In this document: positions 37,300 through 46,222 of the stretch, piece by piece | Layout: each line of letters begins with the position of its first letter | Numbering within the stretch: position 1 is the stretch's first letter | Assembly: GCF_001613065.1 (NCBI RefSeq) | Contig: NZ_BDBQ01000021.1 | Location: forward strand, 1 to 64,000 | Direction: 5' to 3' | Length of the DNA stretch: 64,000 nt | Source: Nocardia miyunensis NBRC 108239 | GTDB lineage: Bacteria; Actinomycetota; Actinomycetes; Mycobacteriales; Mycobacteriaceae | Translations under genes and position numbers: made by a program | Notes under the pieces: model-generated | Databases searched by the model: none | What the model was told of the DNA's origin: nothing | Seen by the model: the letters and a program-made list of their open reading frames with translations, nothing else

Positions 37300-37799
37300 G
37301 TGTGGTCTCAGTTGCTCGGCACGCTGGGTGGGGTGGTGATCGGCGGTGGGATCACCTTTCTCGCTTCTTATGTCAATGAGCGGTCCAAGTACCTTGGCTG
37401 CACGTGTGGTTCGGATGCGAGCGGGCGAGGCCGACCTGCACGGGATGTCATTGCAAGAGGGCGTTGTTCAGCTCGGGGAGCTCGACCGTGACCGTATTCA
37501 GCGGTGGCAGGAGGTGCAGTTGCTGGGCAGTCCGAAGGCAGTGGCGATCGGTGATGAACTGAACAGGTGCACATGGACTTTGGAGTGGTTCGCGTACGCT
37601 CACTGGTGATGCTGATTGGCTGTTGATCGTTCGGGAGGCTTACCAACTGCGCAAGGATTTCAGCATTGCGGCGCGCGAGGATCTCGGTGTCGCCGGGGTG
37701 AGTGTCGCGGTTCCGGAGTGGCAGGATGCGTGGACACCGCGTGACCACATGACCGCGGTACAGACAAGGGCTCAACCGCTCCCGCCGGCCCAGCCGTAA
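37300..37799 (+). pseudogene. Frameshifted small membrane protein
   Basis: The N-terminus (VWSQLLGTLGGVVIGGGITF then LASYVNERSK) is a single membrane helix. Near 37390 the frame breaks; a second frame reads GELDRDRIQRWQEVQLLGSP and TLEWFAYAHW then stops. A third frame picks up LLIVREAYQLRKDFSIAARE and runs to TAA at 37797. Two frameshifts therefore split one gene. It is similar in plan to the intact protein at 1662-2240. Confidence 0.65.
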
Positions 37800-37875
37800 C
37801 AAGATCGAAGAGCCTGTGCTGGACGGCCATCTCCGAGGCTGCCTTCATCTCGCTATAGGTGTCCTGAGCTGGGGT

Positions 37876-38160
37876 GTTAGCTGACAGCAAACCCTGGAGG
37901 ATTCGAACCTGCGACACAGGACCTGCGGTTTTCCGGGTCGTGTGTATCGACCTGAGAATTGGAAACATCGTCTGACCTGGGCGAATGACGGTCCCGAAAG
38001 CGCCCCCGGCAGGATTCGAACCTGCGGCCTACCCTTTAGGCGATGGTTACGGCCTCTATGTGCCCCCGGCGGGGCACCATAAGGATGGGACCGGGCCTAA
38101 CCAGCGTTTTTCGTGGGGAACATTGACGGTCGAAGCGGGATTCGGCTATCCGAAGTCGCG
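37876..38160. repeat. tRNA-Arg-type attachment-site scar, copy 3
   Basis: It begins GTTAGCTGACAGCAAACC and GATTCGAACCTGCGACA, parallel to 6301-6340. It then holds 69 bp of tRNA-Arg 3'-half sequence (38002-38070), and finally the tail GGATGGGACCGGGCCTAAC...TCGTGGGGAAC, parallel to 6453-6520. It is the fullest of the scars. Confidence 0.65.
38002..38070. repeat. Left copy of a 69 bp direct repeat (att-like)
   Basis: By eye 66 of 69 positions match 47859-47927, in the same orientation. The first 39 bp are identical to the 3' half of tRNA-Arg(CCT) at 47919-47957. The pair brackets about 9.8 kb. Confidence 0.8.
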
Positions 38161-38182
38161 TTAGGTACAGGTGAGGAACTTG

Positions 38183-38212
38183 ACCCCGAACCCGCTGTTA
38201 AGGGTTCGGGGT
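38183..38212. terminator. Perfect 11 bp stem-loop
   Basis: ACCCCGAACCC-(8)-GGGTTCGGGGT forms a strong hairpin with no long T-run. It lies just beyond scar copy 3 and could be a terminator near an old attachment site. Confidence 0.45.
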
Positions 38213-38360
38213 TCGCCCGTGTTCACGGCCAGTCACCGGTAGTCCCTAACACTCGCCCTACCTGTGGTTATCCCTCAACGGGTGGCAGAACAGGTCACGG
38301 ACGATCACGCCCAGTCACGCCGAAAGTTTGGGGAAATTTTGGGATGGGTCAATTCTGATC

Positions 38361-38395
38361 CGTCGCCCGTCGCCCGTCGCCCGTCGCCCGTCGCC
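38361..38395. repeat. Five tandem copies of a 7 bp unit
   Basis: CGTCGCC is repeated five times without a mismatch, and the pattern fades after 38395. It is a simple-sequence tract in non-coding DNA. Confidence 0.8.
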
Positions 38396-38707
38396 CGGTC
38401 GCAGGTTTCGCGCCCCCGGCAGGAAACACAAAACATGGGCAACTGGAAACGCCTGGTAATCATGGGGGCGTACGCCGTCTGAACACTGCAATCCAAACGC
38501 CATCGGGGCCGTTGCCGACACGGAAGCGCTGGCTACGGTCCCGATGGAGGCCGGTTCGGTAACTACTGGCTTGGTGGACCTAACGCTGATCAATCCGAAC
38601 CATCCGGTGGCTGATAGTCCTGAACTTGGGATCAAGCCGATAGGTTCGGGTGGTCGGGCTGGTCGTCTCGATGGTGGTCAGGTTCGGGAGTTGATCGCTA
38701 GTCCTGC

Positions 38708-38895
38708 TCCATCATCTCGTAGAACCCCCAAGATCATTCCCTGACCTGGCGATCTTGGGGGTTCTACCCATTCTGACCTGGCATTTCATTGCCTCAACGC
38801 ATCCCGCCAGTTCCGACCGAAACCCTTGGATTCCCACCATTCCGGCCGCAAAATGGCACGCAAAATGGCACTGGAATTCCCGTCGCATCGACCAC
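38708..38895. repeat. Left copy of an imperfect ~185 bp direct repeat
   Basis: Shared features with 47463-47650, in the same order: CATCATCTCGTAGA, a long stem-loop, TTGACCTGG or CTGACCTGG, GGATTCCCACC, and a doubled AAA[AG]TGGCAC[CG]C box. The doubled box resembles sequence I recall at the 3' ends of actinobacterial integrase genes, so this may be an integrase-end remnant. Confidence 0.6.
38720..38766. terminator. 16 bp perfect stem-loop within the repeat
   Basis: TAGAACCCCCAAGATC-(15)-GATCTTGGGGGTTCTA is a perfect inverted repeat. The related copy at 47480-47524 is imperfect. It is a strong transcription terminator or recombination-site arm. Confidence 0.6.
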
Positions 38896-39021
38896 GCGAC
38901 CGTGCGCCTGGATTCCGACCTGCAGCGAAGATGACACGTGACCTGCGACCCCCCCTCTCCACGGCGAATCGCTCTGCCCGAATGGTTGTCGCACGGCCGC
39001 AGGCGGATTCGCAGATCGAAC
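38767..39021. other. Non-coding flank downstream of the fadD operon
   Basis: It holds the rest of the ~185 bp repeat and the end of the minus-strand fadD transcript. I see no gene. Confidence 0.45.
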
Positions 39022-40821
39022 TCAGTCGTACATCGCGTCGATCTCGGCAGCGTATTTCTCTGCGATGACCTTGCGTTTGAGCGACATCTTCGGGGTCAGT
39101 TCGTCGCCACCCGGTTCCCAGATCATTGGCAGCACAGTGAACTTCTTGATCTGCTCGACGCGGGCCAGCCGCTCGTTCGCGGTCTCGATGCCAGCATCAA
39201 CCGCGGTGATCACACCGGGATCCGCGGCCAAGCTGGCAGGTGAGGCATCGGACAGGCCGTGTCGGGCGGCGTAGGCGGTACACGCGTCGGGATCGAGGGT
39301 GAGCAACGCCGTCACATACTTGCGGTTGTCGCCGACTGCCATGACCGCACCCACCAGTGGGCAGCTGATCTTCACGGCCCCTTCGATATTCGACGGCGAC
39401 ATGTTCTTGCCCGCCGCATTGATGATGAGTTCTTTCTTACGGTCGACGATGCGCACGTAGCCGTCGGTGTCGATGGTGCCGACATCGCCGGTGTGCATCC
39501 AGCCGTCGGCGTCGATGGCCTCGGCGGTCTGGTCCGGGTCATGCCGGTAGCCGCGCATGACGAGGGGCCCGCGGACCAGCAGTTCGCCGTCCTCAGCCAG
39601 CTTGACCTCAGTGCCGGGTAGCGCGGTGCCGACGGTGCCGATCCGGATGGCGTCGGGCCGGTTGACCGTGGCGGCCGCGGAGGTCTCGGTCATCCCCCAT
39701 GCCTCGCAGACCGGAATGCCCAGTCCGTAAAAGAAGAGCAGGGCGTCGGGCGCGATCGGCGAGGCCCCGGTGACCGCGCCGCGCACCCGGTCCATTCCCA
39801 TCCTGGCGCGCAAGGTGCCCAGGATCAATCGGTCGGCAATCGCGTATTGCGCTGCGAGCACGGTGGGTATCGGTGTGCGTTCGGACTTGCGGCGGGCGAC
39901 CTCGACGCCAGTGGCGATCGCCCAGTCCACCAGCCTCCGCTTCACCGGATGCTCTTGGGCCACCAGGGATTCGATACCCGCCTTGATCTTGTACCAGATG
40001 GCGGGCACAGCCAGCAACAGCGTCGGGCGCACCTGCGGCAGCGTGGTGACCAGCTGCTTCGGGTCGGCAACCGTGGTGACCTGCACGCCCTCGATAAGAT
40101 TGTTGTAGTGGCAGAAGGCGCGGTTGGCCAGGTGCGCGTCCGGCAGGTAGGACACCACCCGGTCATCCTGGTGGACCTCGAAAAGGGCCGCGATAGCGTC
40201 GAATTCGGCCAGGATATTGGCGTGCGTGAGCTCGACGCCCTTGGGCGGTCCGGTGGTGCCGGAGGTGTAGACCAGGGTGAGCAGCGAACTCGCCTCGACC
40301 GCCCGCCAGGCGGCATCGAAATCGAAGTCGGGTGCGTCCAGCCGGGCCAGCTCGTCGAGGGTGAGACCGTTCTCGACCGGCCCGTCGACGCACACGAAAT
40401 GCTCCACCTGCCCGGAGATGTTCGCGACCCGCAGCTTGTCGACGAACTGGGTCTCGGTGATGACGACCCAGTTGCCCGCATTCGCGAACAGATGCGAGAT
40501 CTGCTCGGCGGTGAAGGTGTTGTAGATCGAGAATGGCGTCGCCCCCGCATGCAGCACGCCGGTATCGGCCAGATGGAACTCCGGCACATTGGTGAGCATG
40601 ATCGCCACGGTGTCCCCAGCCCTCACGCCGAGCGCCGACAACCCGGTCGCGATCGCGCGGACCCGGTCGGCGTACTGCCGCCAGGTGAAGCTCGGTGTGC
40701 CGTCGTGGCCGCGGACCGCGATGCGATCCGGGTGGCGCGCGGCGGTCGCCTGGAAGGCGGCGCACAGACTGGTCGGCCGCTCGGTCAACGGGTACTCCGT
40801 TCGTGACAGACGTTGCTGCAT
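39022..40821 (-). CDS. Long-chain acyl-CoA synthetase (FadD15-like)
   Basis: The 599-residue AMP-forming ligase matches the large long-chain acyl-CoA synthetase type. Seen: P-loop LVYTSGTTGPPKGVELTHAN (about residues 172-191), the linker motif CEAWGMTETSAAATVN (about 366), DGWMHTGDVGTIDTDGYVRI (about 435), VDRKKELIINAAGKNMSPSN, and a C-terminal TPKMSLKRKVIAEKY in place of the usual GK-type lid. The ATG at 40821 gives MQQRLSRTEYPL. It is the last gene of the beta-oxidation operon, 7 bp after the SDR remnant. Confidence 0.88.
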   Translation of the reverse strand: MQQRLSRTEYPLTERPTSLCAAFQATAARHPDRIAVRGHDGTPSFTWRQYADRVRAIATGLSALGVRAGDTVAIMLTNVPEFHLADTGVLHAGATPFSIYNTFTAEQISHLFANAGNWVVITETQFVDKLRVANISGQVEHFVCVDGPVENGLTLDELARLDAPDFDFDAAWRAVEASSLLTLVYTSGTTGPPKGVELTHANILAEFDAIAALFEVHQDDRVVSYLPDAHLANRAFCHYNNLIEGVQVTTVADPKQLVTTLPQVRPTLLLAVPAIWYKIKAGIESLVAQEHPVKRRLVDWAIATGVEVARRKSERTPIPTVLAAQYAIADRLILGTLRARMGMDRVRGAVTGASPIAPDALLFFYGLGIPVCEAWGMTETSAAATVNRPDAIRIGTVGTALPGTEVKLAEDGELLVRGPLVMRGYRHDPDQTAEAIDADGWMHTGDVGTIDTDGYVRIVDRKKELIINAAGKNMSPSNIEGAVKISCPLVGAVMAVGDNRKYVTALLTLDPDACTAYAARHGLSDASPASLAADPGVITAVDAGIETANERLARVEQIKKFTVLPMIWEPGGDELTPKMSLKRKVIAEKYAAEIDAMYD

Positions 40822-40828
40822 TGGATGT

Positions 40829-41123
40829 TCAGTTGTTCGCGCCGCGAGCACGATCTTCGTAGGCTCGACGGGCGGCGGGATCGATGTCGTCGAGAAACGC
40901 GTGTGCCAAACCGAATTGGCGGGCCACGAACTCGTTCACCGCGCCCTGTAGGAACTTCTGCGCACCGACCAGCAGACCCGCGATCCGGGTGACCTCGACC
41001 CGCGGGCGAGGGCCGGTGACGAGCCCGGCGATGGCCTCCGCGATGTCCTCGGGCTCGGCGTTCTTCAGGCCCTTGGGTGTGCCCGCGCCGGCGATCAGTT
41101 CGGTGTTGGTGAAGGTCGGCAGG
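40829..41123 (-). pseudogene. C-terminal remnant of a short-chain dehydrogenase
   Basis: Only the last ~98 residues of an SDR of the mycobacterial FabG-like type remain: LPTFTNTELIAGAGTPKGLK, then EPEDIAEAIAGLVTGPRPRV, ending FLDDIDPAARRAYEDRARG. The Rossmann N-terminus and the catalytic Tyr-Lys are absent. The upstream junction abuts the acyl-CoA dehydrogenase stop at 41155. The operon therefore lost most of this gene but kept its spacing to fadD. Confidence 0.85.
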
Positions 41124-41154
41124 GGCGGACGGCCCCGGACGACTGCACGCTCAC

Positions 41155-42420
41155 CTAAGCGAGCAGCCCCTTGGCCACGTGGGTCACCTGGATCTCGTTG
41201 GAACCCGCGTAGATCATCAGGGACTTGGCGTCCCGGGCGAGTTGCTCGACCCGGTACTCGGTCATGTAGCCGTTGCCGCCGAAGAGCTGCACGGCGTCCA
41301 TGGCCACGTCGGTGGCGGCCTCGGAGGAGTAGAGCTTCATGGCCGACGCCTCGGCCAGCGAGGGGGTCTTGCCTGCCCGACCCTGCTCCAGGGCGCTGAA
41401 CACCATGTTCTGCACATTGATTCGTGCGACCTCCATCTTGGCGAGCTTGAGCTGCACCAGTTGGAAGCGGCCGATCTCCTGGCCCCACAGCTTGCGGTTC
41501 TTGGCGTAATCGATACACAGCCGGTGACATTCGTTGATGATGCCCAGCGCCATGAAGGCGACGCCGATCCGCTCGGTGGCGAAACTCGAACGGGCGCTTT
41601 CGCGGCCGTCGCCGCCCTTGTGCTCCTCGGTCTCGCCCAGCAGGCGGTCCTTGGACAGGCGCACGTTGTCGAAGAACAGTTCACCGGTGGGCGAGGCGTG
41701 CAGGCCCATCTTCTTGAACGGCTTGCCCTGGGGCAGGCCCTCCATACCCTTGTCGAGCACGAAGGTCAGCACCTTGCGGTCACGCTTGTCGACACCGTCG
41801 CCCTCGTCGAGCTTGGCGTAGACCACCATGACGTCGGCGAACGGGCCATTGGTGATGAAGGTCTTCTGACCGTTGAGGATGTAGTCCTCGCCGTCGCGGC
41901 GGACGTAGGTCTTCATGCCGCCGAACGCGTCCGAGCCCGAGTCCGGTTCGGTGATCGCCCACGCCGCAACCTTTTCCATGGTCACGATGTCCTTGAGCCA
42001 CCGCTCCTTTTGCGCGAGGGTGCCGCGCGAAATGACGGTGGTCGCGCCCAGGCCGATGGACACGCCCATGGCGGTCACCAGGCCCATGCACACGCCCGAC
42101 AGCTCGCTGATGAGCACGGCCATCATGGATTCCTGGCCGCCCAGCAGGCTGCTGCCGGACTTCTTGTCCTTCTTCGGCTTCTCCGGCAGCGGCTCACCGG
42201 ACGCGATCGCGTCGGCCTTGGCGCGCTGCTTGGCCAGCATCTTGTCGATGATCTCGCCGGTCATGGCGTCGATCCCGAACTCGCTGAACAGCTTCCGGAT
42301 GACCGGGTACGGCTCCATCTCGCCGCTGTCCAGGGCGTCCAGATGCGGGCGGATCTCCTTGTCGATGAAGCTCCGCACCGCGTCACGGATCATCTCATCG
42401 GTCTCCGACCATTCGAACAT
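41155..42420 (-). CDS. Acyl-CoA dehydrogenase
   Basis: The 421-residue flavoenzyme makes the first double bond of beta-oxidation. Seen: AAWAITEPDSGSDAFGGMKT (about residues 151-170), ILNGQKTFITNGPFADVMVV (about 181), and DAVQLFGGNGYMTEYRVEQL near the end. The usual catalytic Glu of the YEGT motif is Ala here (MIYAGSNEIQ); the Glu in FATERIGVAF (about 285) is then the likely base, as in the isovaleryl/long-chain type. A charged insertion near residues 68-92 (KPKKDKKSGSS) interrupts the N-terminal helical domain. It lies 19 bp downstream of the SDR. Confidence 0.9.
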   Translation of the reverse strand: MFEWSETDEMIRDAVRSFIDKEIRPHLDALDSGEMEPYPVIRKLFSEFGIDAMTGEIIDKMLAKQRAKADAIASGEPLPEKPKKDKKSGSSLLGGQESMMAVLISELSGVCMGLVTAMGVSIGLGATTVISRGTLAQKERWLKDIVTMEKVAAWAITEPDSGSDAFGGMKTYVRRDGEDYILNGQKTFITNGPFADVMVVYAKLDEGDGVDKRDRKVLTFVLDKGMEGLPQGKPFKKMGLHASPTGELFFDNVRLSKDRLLGETEEHKGGDGRESARSSFATERIGVAFMALGIINECHRLCIDYAKNRKLWGQEIGRFQLVQLKLAKMEVARINVQNMVFSALEQGRAGKTPSLAEASAMKLYSSEAATDVAMDAVQLFGGNGYMTEYRVEQLARDAKSLMIYAGSNEIQVTHVAKGLLA

Positions 42421-42439
42421 CGTTGTCCTCCTAGGGATC

Positions 42440-43321
42440 TCAGGGCAGCCGGGCGGCGAGGTCGTCGATCAGCCACGGCCCCTCGGTCTCGATGGTCTTC
42501 GCGTCGTGCCAGCCCGCCAGCTCGGAAATCGCGCCGCCCTGCACCGCGAACACCTTGCCGGTGATGTCGCATTTGTCGGAGGCGAGGTAGGCGACCAGCG
42601 GGGAGATATTGGCCGGACTGAAGGCGTCGAAACCGCCCTCGGCCGCGGCGTCCTCGGCCGCGGCGGCCATCATCACGCCCATTCCGGGTGTGGCCAGGGT
42701 CAGCCGGGTCCGGGCGATCGGCGCGATGGCGTTCACGCGCACGCCGTAGCGGGCCAGTTCGTCGGCGGCGACCAGGGTCAGCGCGGCGATCCCCGCCTTC
42801 GCCGCGCCGTAGTTGCCCTGACCGGCGTTCGGCACAGTCACACCCGACGCCGACGCGGTGTTGACCACCGCCGCATTGGGCTGATTGCCCGCCTTGGACT
42901 GGTCCTTCCAGTACGCGGCGGCGTGGTGCAGCACCGCGGCGTGCCCCTTGAGGTGCACGGCGACCACCGAATCCCACTGGGACTCGTCCATTCCGGCGAT
43001 GAACGTATCGCGCAGGATGCCCGCGTTGTTGATCACGACATCCAGCCCGCCGAATTCCGAGATGGCCTGGTCGACAAGCTTCTTCGCACCGTCCCAGGTG
43101 GCGATGTTCTCGGTGTTCGCGACCGCTCGCCCTCCTGCGGCGAGGATCTCGTTCACGACCTCCTGCGCGGGACCGATATCTGTGCCCTCACCGGAGTTGC
43201 TGCCGTCCAGGTCGTTCACGACCACGGCCGCGCCCTCCCTGGCGAACAGCAGGGCGTGCTCGCGCCCGATACCGCGTCCGGCGCCGGTGATGACGGCGAC
43301 TTTGCCTTCCAGTGCACCCAT
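42440..43321 (-). CDS. Short-chain dehydrogenase (3-hydroxyacyl-CoA dehydrogenase type)
   Basis: The 293-residue SDR resembles the dehydrogenase half of peroxisomal multifunctional enzyme 2. Seen: cofactor loop VITGAGRGIGREHALLFARE (about residues 10-29), NNAGILRD (about 98), catalytic Ser region VNTASASGVTVPNAGQGNYG with YxxxK (YGAAK, about 171-175), and a C-terminal extension. With the neighbouring MaoC hydratase it likely forms the hydratase/dehydrogenase pair of a beta-oxidation cycle. Confidence 0.9.
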   Translation of the reverse strand: MGALEGKVAVITGAGRGIGREHALLFAREGAAVVVNDLDGSNSGEGTDIGPAQEVVNEILAAGGRAVANTENIATWDGAKKLVDQAISEFGGLDVVINNAGILRDTFIAGMDESQWDSVVAVHLKGHAAVLHHAAAYWKDQSKAGNQPNAAVVNTASASGVTVPNAGQGNYGAAKAGIAALTLVAADELARYGVRVNAIAPIARTRLTLATPGMGVMMAAAAEDAAAEGGFDAFSPANISPLVAYLASDKCDITGKVFAVQGGAISELAGWHDAKTIETEGPWLIDDLAARLP

Positions 43322-43359
43322 GTGCGTTCGGCTCCTGTCGGTGTGTTGAATGTCGTTGG

Positions 43360-44223
43360 TCAGTCGGCGATCTCGGCGAGACCGTCCTTGAGGACGATGT
43401 CCTCGCCGACGCGGGTCTCGAATTGGAAAGTGGTGACACCATTTTCGGCATCGCGCCGCCAGATCGTGGTCTCGAGGTCCTGACCGGGCAGCACCGGCTT
43501 AGAGAACCGGACCGCCAGCCGCTTCAAGCGCGAGGTATCCGAGTCGGCCAGTTCGGTGAGCACCGCCCACGACGAGAACGCCATGGTGCACAGGCCGTGC
43601 GCGATGATGCCGGGCAGGCCGGCGTCCTTGGCGACGGCGTCGTCCAGATGCAGCGGCACCGGATCGCCGGAAGCCGGTGCGTAACGGAAGGTTTGATCGT
43701 CGTCGACGTGCTGGACCACCTTGGCGACCGGGGCCTGCGCCCGCAGCGCCTCATCGAATTTGTGGTCCGAGCCCAGTTCGCCGACGGTCTTGCCATTGCT
43801 GGCGTCCTCGCCGCGGAAGAACATGGTGACGTACTGGTGGTTCACCAATTCGCCGTCCTCGCCGCGGCATTCGACGTACACGACCGCGCGGGTGCCATTG
43901 GGGAGTCCCTCGTAGCCGACCATCTTCGCCCGCGAGGTCAGCGTCTCCCCCGGCTGGATCAGCCGGTGGAAGTGGAAGTCCTGCTCGCCGTGCAGGCCCC
44001 GGCCGAAGATCTCCAGCGGCACCACCTCGACGGCCGGATCGATCATGGAGTCGAACACCGGGACGATGGCGAACACCGGCGAACCGTGGTCGCCGTCGCG
44101 GTGCGCCGCGATCGGATCATTCGTCGCCGCGGCGTATTCCGCGATGCGCTCGCGGGTGACCTCGAAACGCTCGTCCTCGGTCCAGACATTCAGACCCTCG
44201 TCGTTGAATTCCAGCTCGGCCAT
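43360..44223 (-). CDS. MaoC-type 2-enoyl-CoA hydratase
   Basis: The 287-residue product is a double hot-dog hydratase (hydratase 2 type). The C-terminal half carries the catalytic segment, seen as FRYAPASGDPVPLHLDDAVA then GIIAHGLCTMAFSSW (about residues 180-218). The motif normally reads SGDxNPLHxDP, so Val replaces Asn here. The N-terminal half is a structural repeat (RLIQPGETLTSRAKMVGYEG). It probably hydrates the enoyl-CoA made by the acyl-CoA dehydrogenase. Confidence 0.88.
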   Translation of the reverse strand: MAELEFNDEGLNVWTEDERFEVTRERIAEYAAATNDPIAAHRDGDHGSPVFAIVPVFDSMIDPAVEVVPLEIFGRGLHGEQDFHFHRLIQPGETLTSRAKMVGYEGLPNGTRAVVYVECRGEDGELVNHQYVTMFFRGEDASNGKTVGELGSDHKFDEALRAQAPVAKVVQHVDDDQTFRYAPASGDPVPLHLDDAVAKDAGLPGIIAHGLCTMAFSSWAVLTELADSDTSRLKRLAVRFSKPVLPGQDLETTIWRRDAENGVTTFQFETRVGEDIVLKDGLAEIAD

Positions 44224-44252
44224 GAGTGAACTCCCTTGTCGGCGTGGCGAAA

Positions 44253-44693
44253 TCAGGCGGCGACGGCCAGGCCGTCGAGGGCCTCCAGCGACTTGTCGAG
44301 CTGCTTGAGGCCGTCCTTCTCCACCGCCTTGCCCAGTGCGCCCTTGATCAGCGCGCCCTCGAAGTCACCGGACACCGCGACGGTGGAATCGCCCGCGGCA
44401 TTGGCGGAGATGTCGAAGGTGAATTCGACCTTCACACCGGCCATGCCGGTGCCGCCCAGGGTCAGCTTGTTCGGCGCCTCGACGCCGACGACGGTCCACT
44501 CCATCTTGTTGGCCATGCCCAGCATGACGATCTTGGCGACCAGCTTGGAACCCACGGTCAGCGTGGCCGGCGGCTCGTCGATGAAGCACTCATGGATGGA
44601 GAACCAGCGGTCCCAGGTCTGCGGGTCGGACACGACGGCCCACAGGGCCTCGGGGGTGGCGTTGACGTCCTTGGTGGCTGCGATGTGGCCCAT
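44253..44693 (-). CDS. SRPBCC/START-like lipid-binding protein
   Basis: The 146-residue product has the helix-grip fold of the polyketide cyclase/CoxG group: TPEALWAVVSDPQTWDRWFS at the N-terminus and a long C-terminal helix (KDGLKQLDKSLEALDGL). Such proteins bind hydrophobic ligands; no catalytic residue can be named. It lies 29 bp before the MaoC gene in the same transcript and may handle the operon's lipid substrate. Confidence 0.85.
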   Translation of the reverse strand: MGHIAATKDVNATPEALWAVVSDPQTWDRWFSIHECFIDEPPATLTVGSKLVAKIVMLGMANKMEWTVVGVEAPNKLTLGGTGMAGVKVEFTFDISANAAGDSTVAVSGDFEGALIKGALGKAVEKDGLKQLDKSLEALDGLAVAA

Positions 44694-44720
44694 GAAATTA
44701 CCTAACTCTCGGGGTTTCCA

Positions 44721-44742
44721 CGCTCCCGGCAGAGCGGGAGCG
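44721..44742 (-). terminator. Intra-operon stem-loop between thiolase and SRPBCC genes
   Basis: CGCTCCC-(8)-GGGAGCG is a perfect 7 bp stem in the 76 bp gap between the thiolase stop and the SRPBCC start. It lacks a T-run, so it may attenuate or process the transcript rather than end it. Confidence 0.4.
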
Positions 44743-44769
44743 CGGAGGGGACGATTAGAAGGAGGGTGG

Positions 44770-45975
44770 TCAGCGATCCGCGCGCTGATAGGCGGTGACG
44801 ACGGCCGCGCCGCCGAGGCCGATGTTGTGCTGCAGGGCGGCGGTGACGTTGTCGACCTGCCGCTTGTCCGCCTGACCGCGCAACTGCCAGATGAGCTCGG
44901 AGCACTGCGCTAAACCTGTTGCGCCCAAAGGGTGCCCCTTGGAGATGAGGCCGCCGGACGGGTTCACGACCCACTTGCCGCCGTAGGTGGTCTGGTTCGT
45001 GTCGAGCAGCTTCCCGGCCTCGCCCTCGGCGCACAGGCCCAGGGCCTCGTACAGCAGCAGCTCGTTGGCGGAGAAGCAGTCGTGCAGCTCGATGACCTGG
45101 AAGTCCTCCGGGCCGAGACCCGACTGGTCGTAAACCTGCCGTGCGGCAGCGACATTCATGTCGTAACCGATGAGGTTCTTGGCGCTGCCGTCGAAGGTGG
45201 AGCCGAAATCGGTGATCATGGTCTGACCGACGATCTCCACCGCCTGGCTCGCCAGGTCGTGCTTGTTCACGAAGTCCTCGCTGGCCAGCACCACCGCGCC
45301 GGAACCATCGGAGGTAGGCGAGCATTGCAACTTGGTCAGCGGGTTGTAGATCATCTTCGCGTTCAGGATGTCCTCGAGCGAAAACTCGTCCTGGAACTGC
45401 GAATACGGATTGTTCACCGAATGCTTGTGGTTCTTGTAGCCGATCATGGCGAAGTGCTCGACGGTGGTGCCGTACTTCTCCATGTGCTCGCGTCCGGCCG
45501 CACCGAACATCCACGGCGCCACCGGGAACAGCACCTCGGAAATCTCCGCGAGCGCGAGAATGTGCTTACCCATGGGGTTTTCGCGATCATCGAAAGTGGT
45601 ACCAAGCGAGCCGGGCTGCATCTTCTCGAAGCCCAGCGCCAGCGTGCAGTCCGCCAGCCCGCCCCGAATCGCCTGCGCCGCAAGGTAGAGCGCGGTCGAG
45701 CCGGTGGAGCAGTTGTTGTTGACATTGACCACCGGGATGCCGGTCATGCCCAGCTCGTAGACCGCGCGCTGGCCGGAGGTGGACTCACCGTAGACGTAGC
45801 CGACGTAGGCCTGCTCGACCTCGTGGTAGTCGATCCCGGCATCCGCGAGGGCCTTGGTTCCCGATTCGCGAGCCATGTCCGGGTAGTCCCAGGCGCTGCC
45901 GTCTTCGTTCTTGCGCCGCCCCGGCTTCTCGAACTTCGTCATGCCGACGCCGACGACGTAGACCTTGTTCGTCAT
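44770..45975 (-). CDS. Thiolase / lipid-transfer-type acetyl-CoA acyltransferase
   Basis: The 401-residue product is of the SCP-x/lipid-transfer thiolase branch. Seen: [20 protein letters not shown] with the nucleophilic Cys (about residue 91), [20 protein letters not shown] with the catalytic His (about 341), and [14 protein letters not shown] at the end. In this branch the second Cys of classical thiolases is replaced. The ATG at 45975 has GAGGAG 7 bp upstream. It is the first gene of the minus-strand beta-oxidation operon and should carry out the final thiolysis step. Confidence 0.9.
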   Translation of the reverse strand: MTNKVYVVGVGMTKFEKPGRRKNEDGSAWDYPDMARESGTKALADAGIDYHEVEQAYVGYVYGESTSGQRAVYELGMTGIPVVNVNNNCSTGSTALYLAAQAIRGGLADCTLALGFEKMQPGSLGTTFDDRENPMGKHILALAEISEVLFPVAPWMFGAAGREHMEKYGTTVEHFAMIGYKNHKHSVNNPYSQFQDEFSLEDILNAKMIYNPLTKLQCSPTSDGSGAVVLASEDFVNKHDLASQAVEIVGQTMITDFGSTFDGSAKNLIGYDMNVAAARQVYDQSGLGPEDFQVIELHDCFSANELLLYEALGLCAEGEAGKLLDTNQTTYGGKWVVNPSGGLISKGHPLGATGLAQCSELIWQLRGQADKRQVDNVTAALQHNIGLGGAAVVTAYQRADR

Positions 45976-46003
45976 CGAACTCCTCACGTAGGTGCTGAAA
46001 CAA

Positions 46004-46017
46004 ACATACGTGTATGT
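46004..46017. promoter_or_regulatory. Palindromic operator upstream of the thiolase operon
   Basis: ACATAC-GT-GTATGT is a perfect inverted repeat 29 bp before the thiolase start, a size and place typical of a TetR site. A related half-perfect copy (ACATACAGATGTGCATGT) lies at 46871-46888, just before the TetR gene. Confidence 0.65.
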
Positions 46018-46222
46018 ATGTAACTACACAAGCGCGAGATAGTCGATGATCGAAAAATCGAATGAAAGACCAGGTAGAACCAATAACCGCGAGGCATACA
46101 GAGCCGCACACAGACGCGAATCAGAGTCGAGTGGCACGCCATAGCGCACTCCGAGCTACCCACCCTCGGGCATACTGGATCGGCCGGGCACCCGCAGCGT
46201 CCGGCCGATGGCCGTCAACCGC

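Noticed and set aside
38361..38395. CRISPR-like repeats
   Set aside because: The unit is 7 bp with no spacers; it is a simple tandem tract. No CRISPR array or cas gene is seen in the window.
41179..43483. Two long plus-strand frames opposite the acyl-CoA dehydrogenase and SDR genes
   Set aside because: Composition of a shadow frame; both minus-strand genes carry full family motifs.
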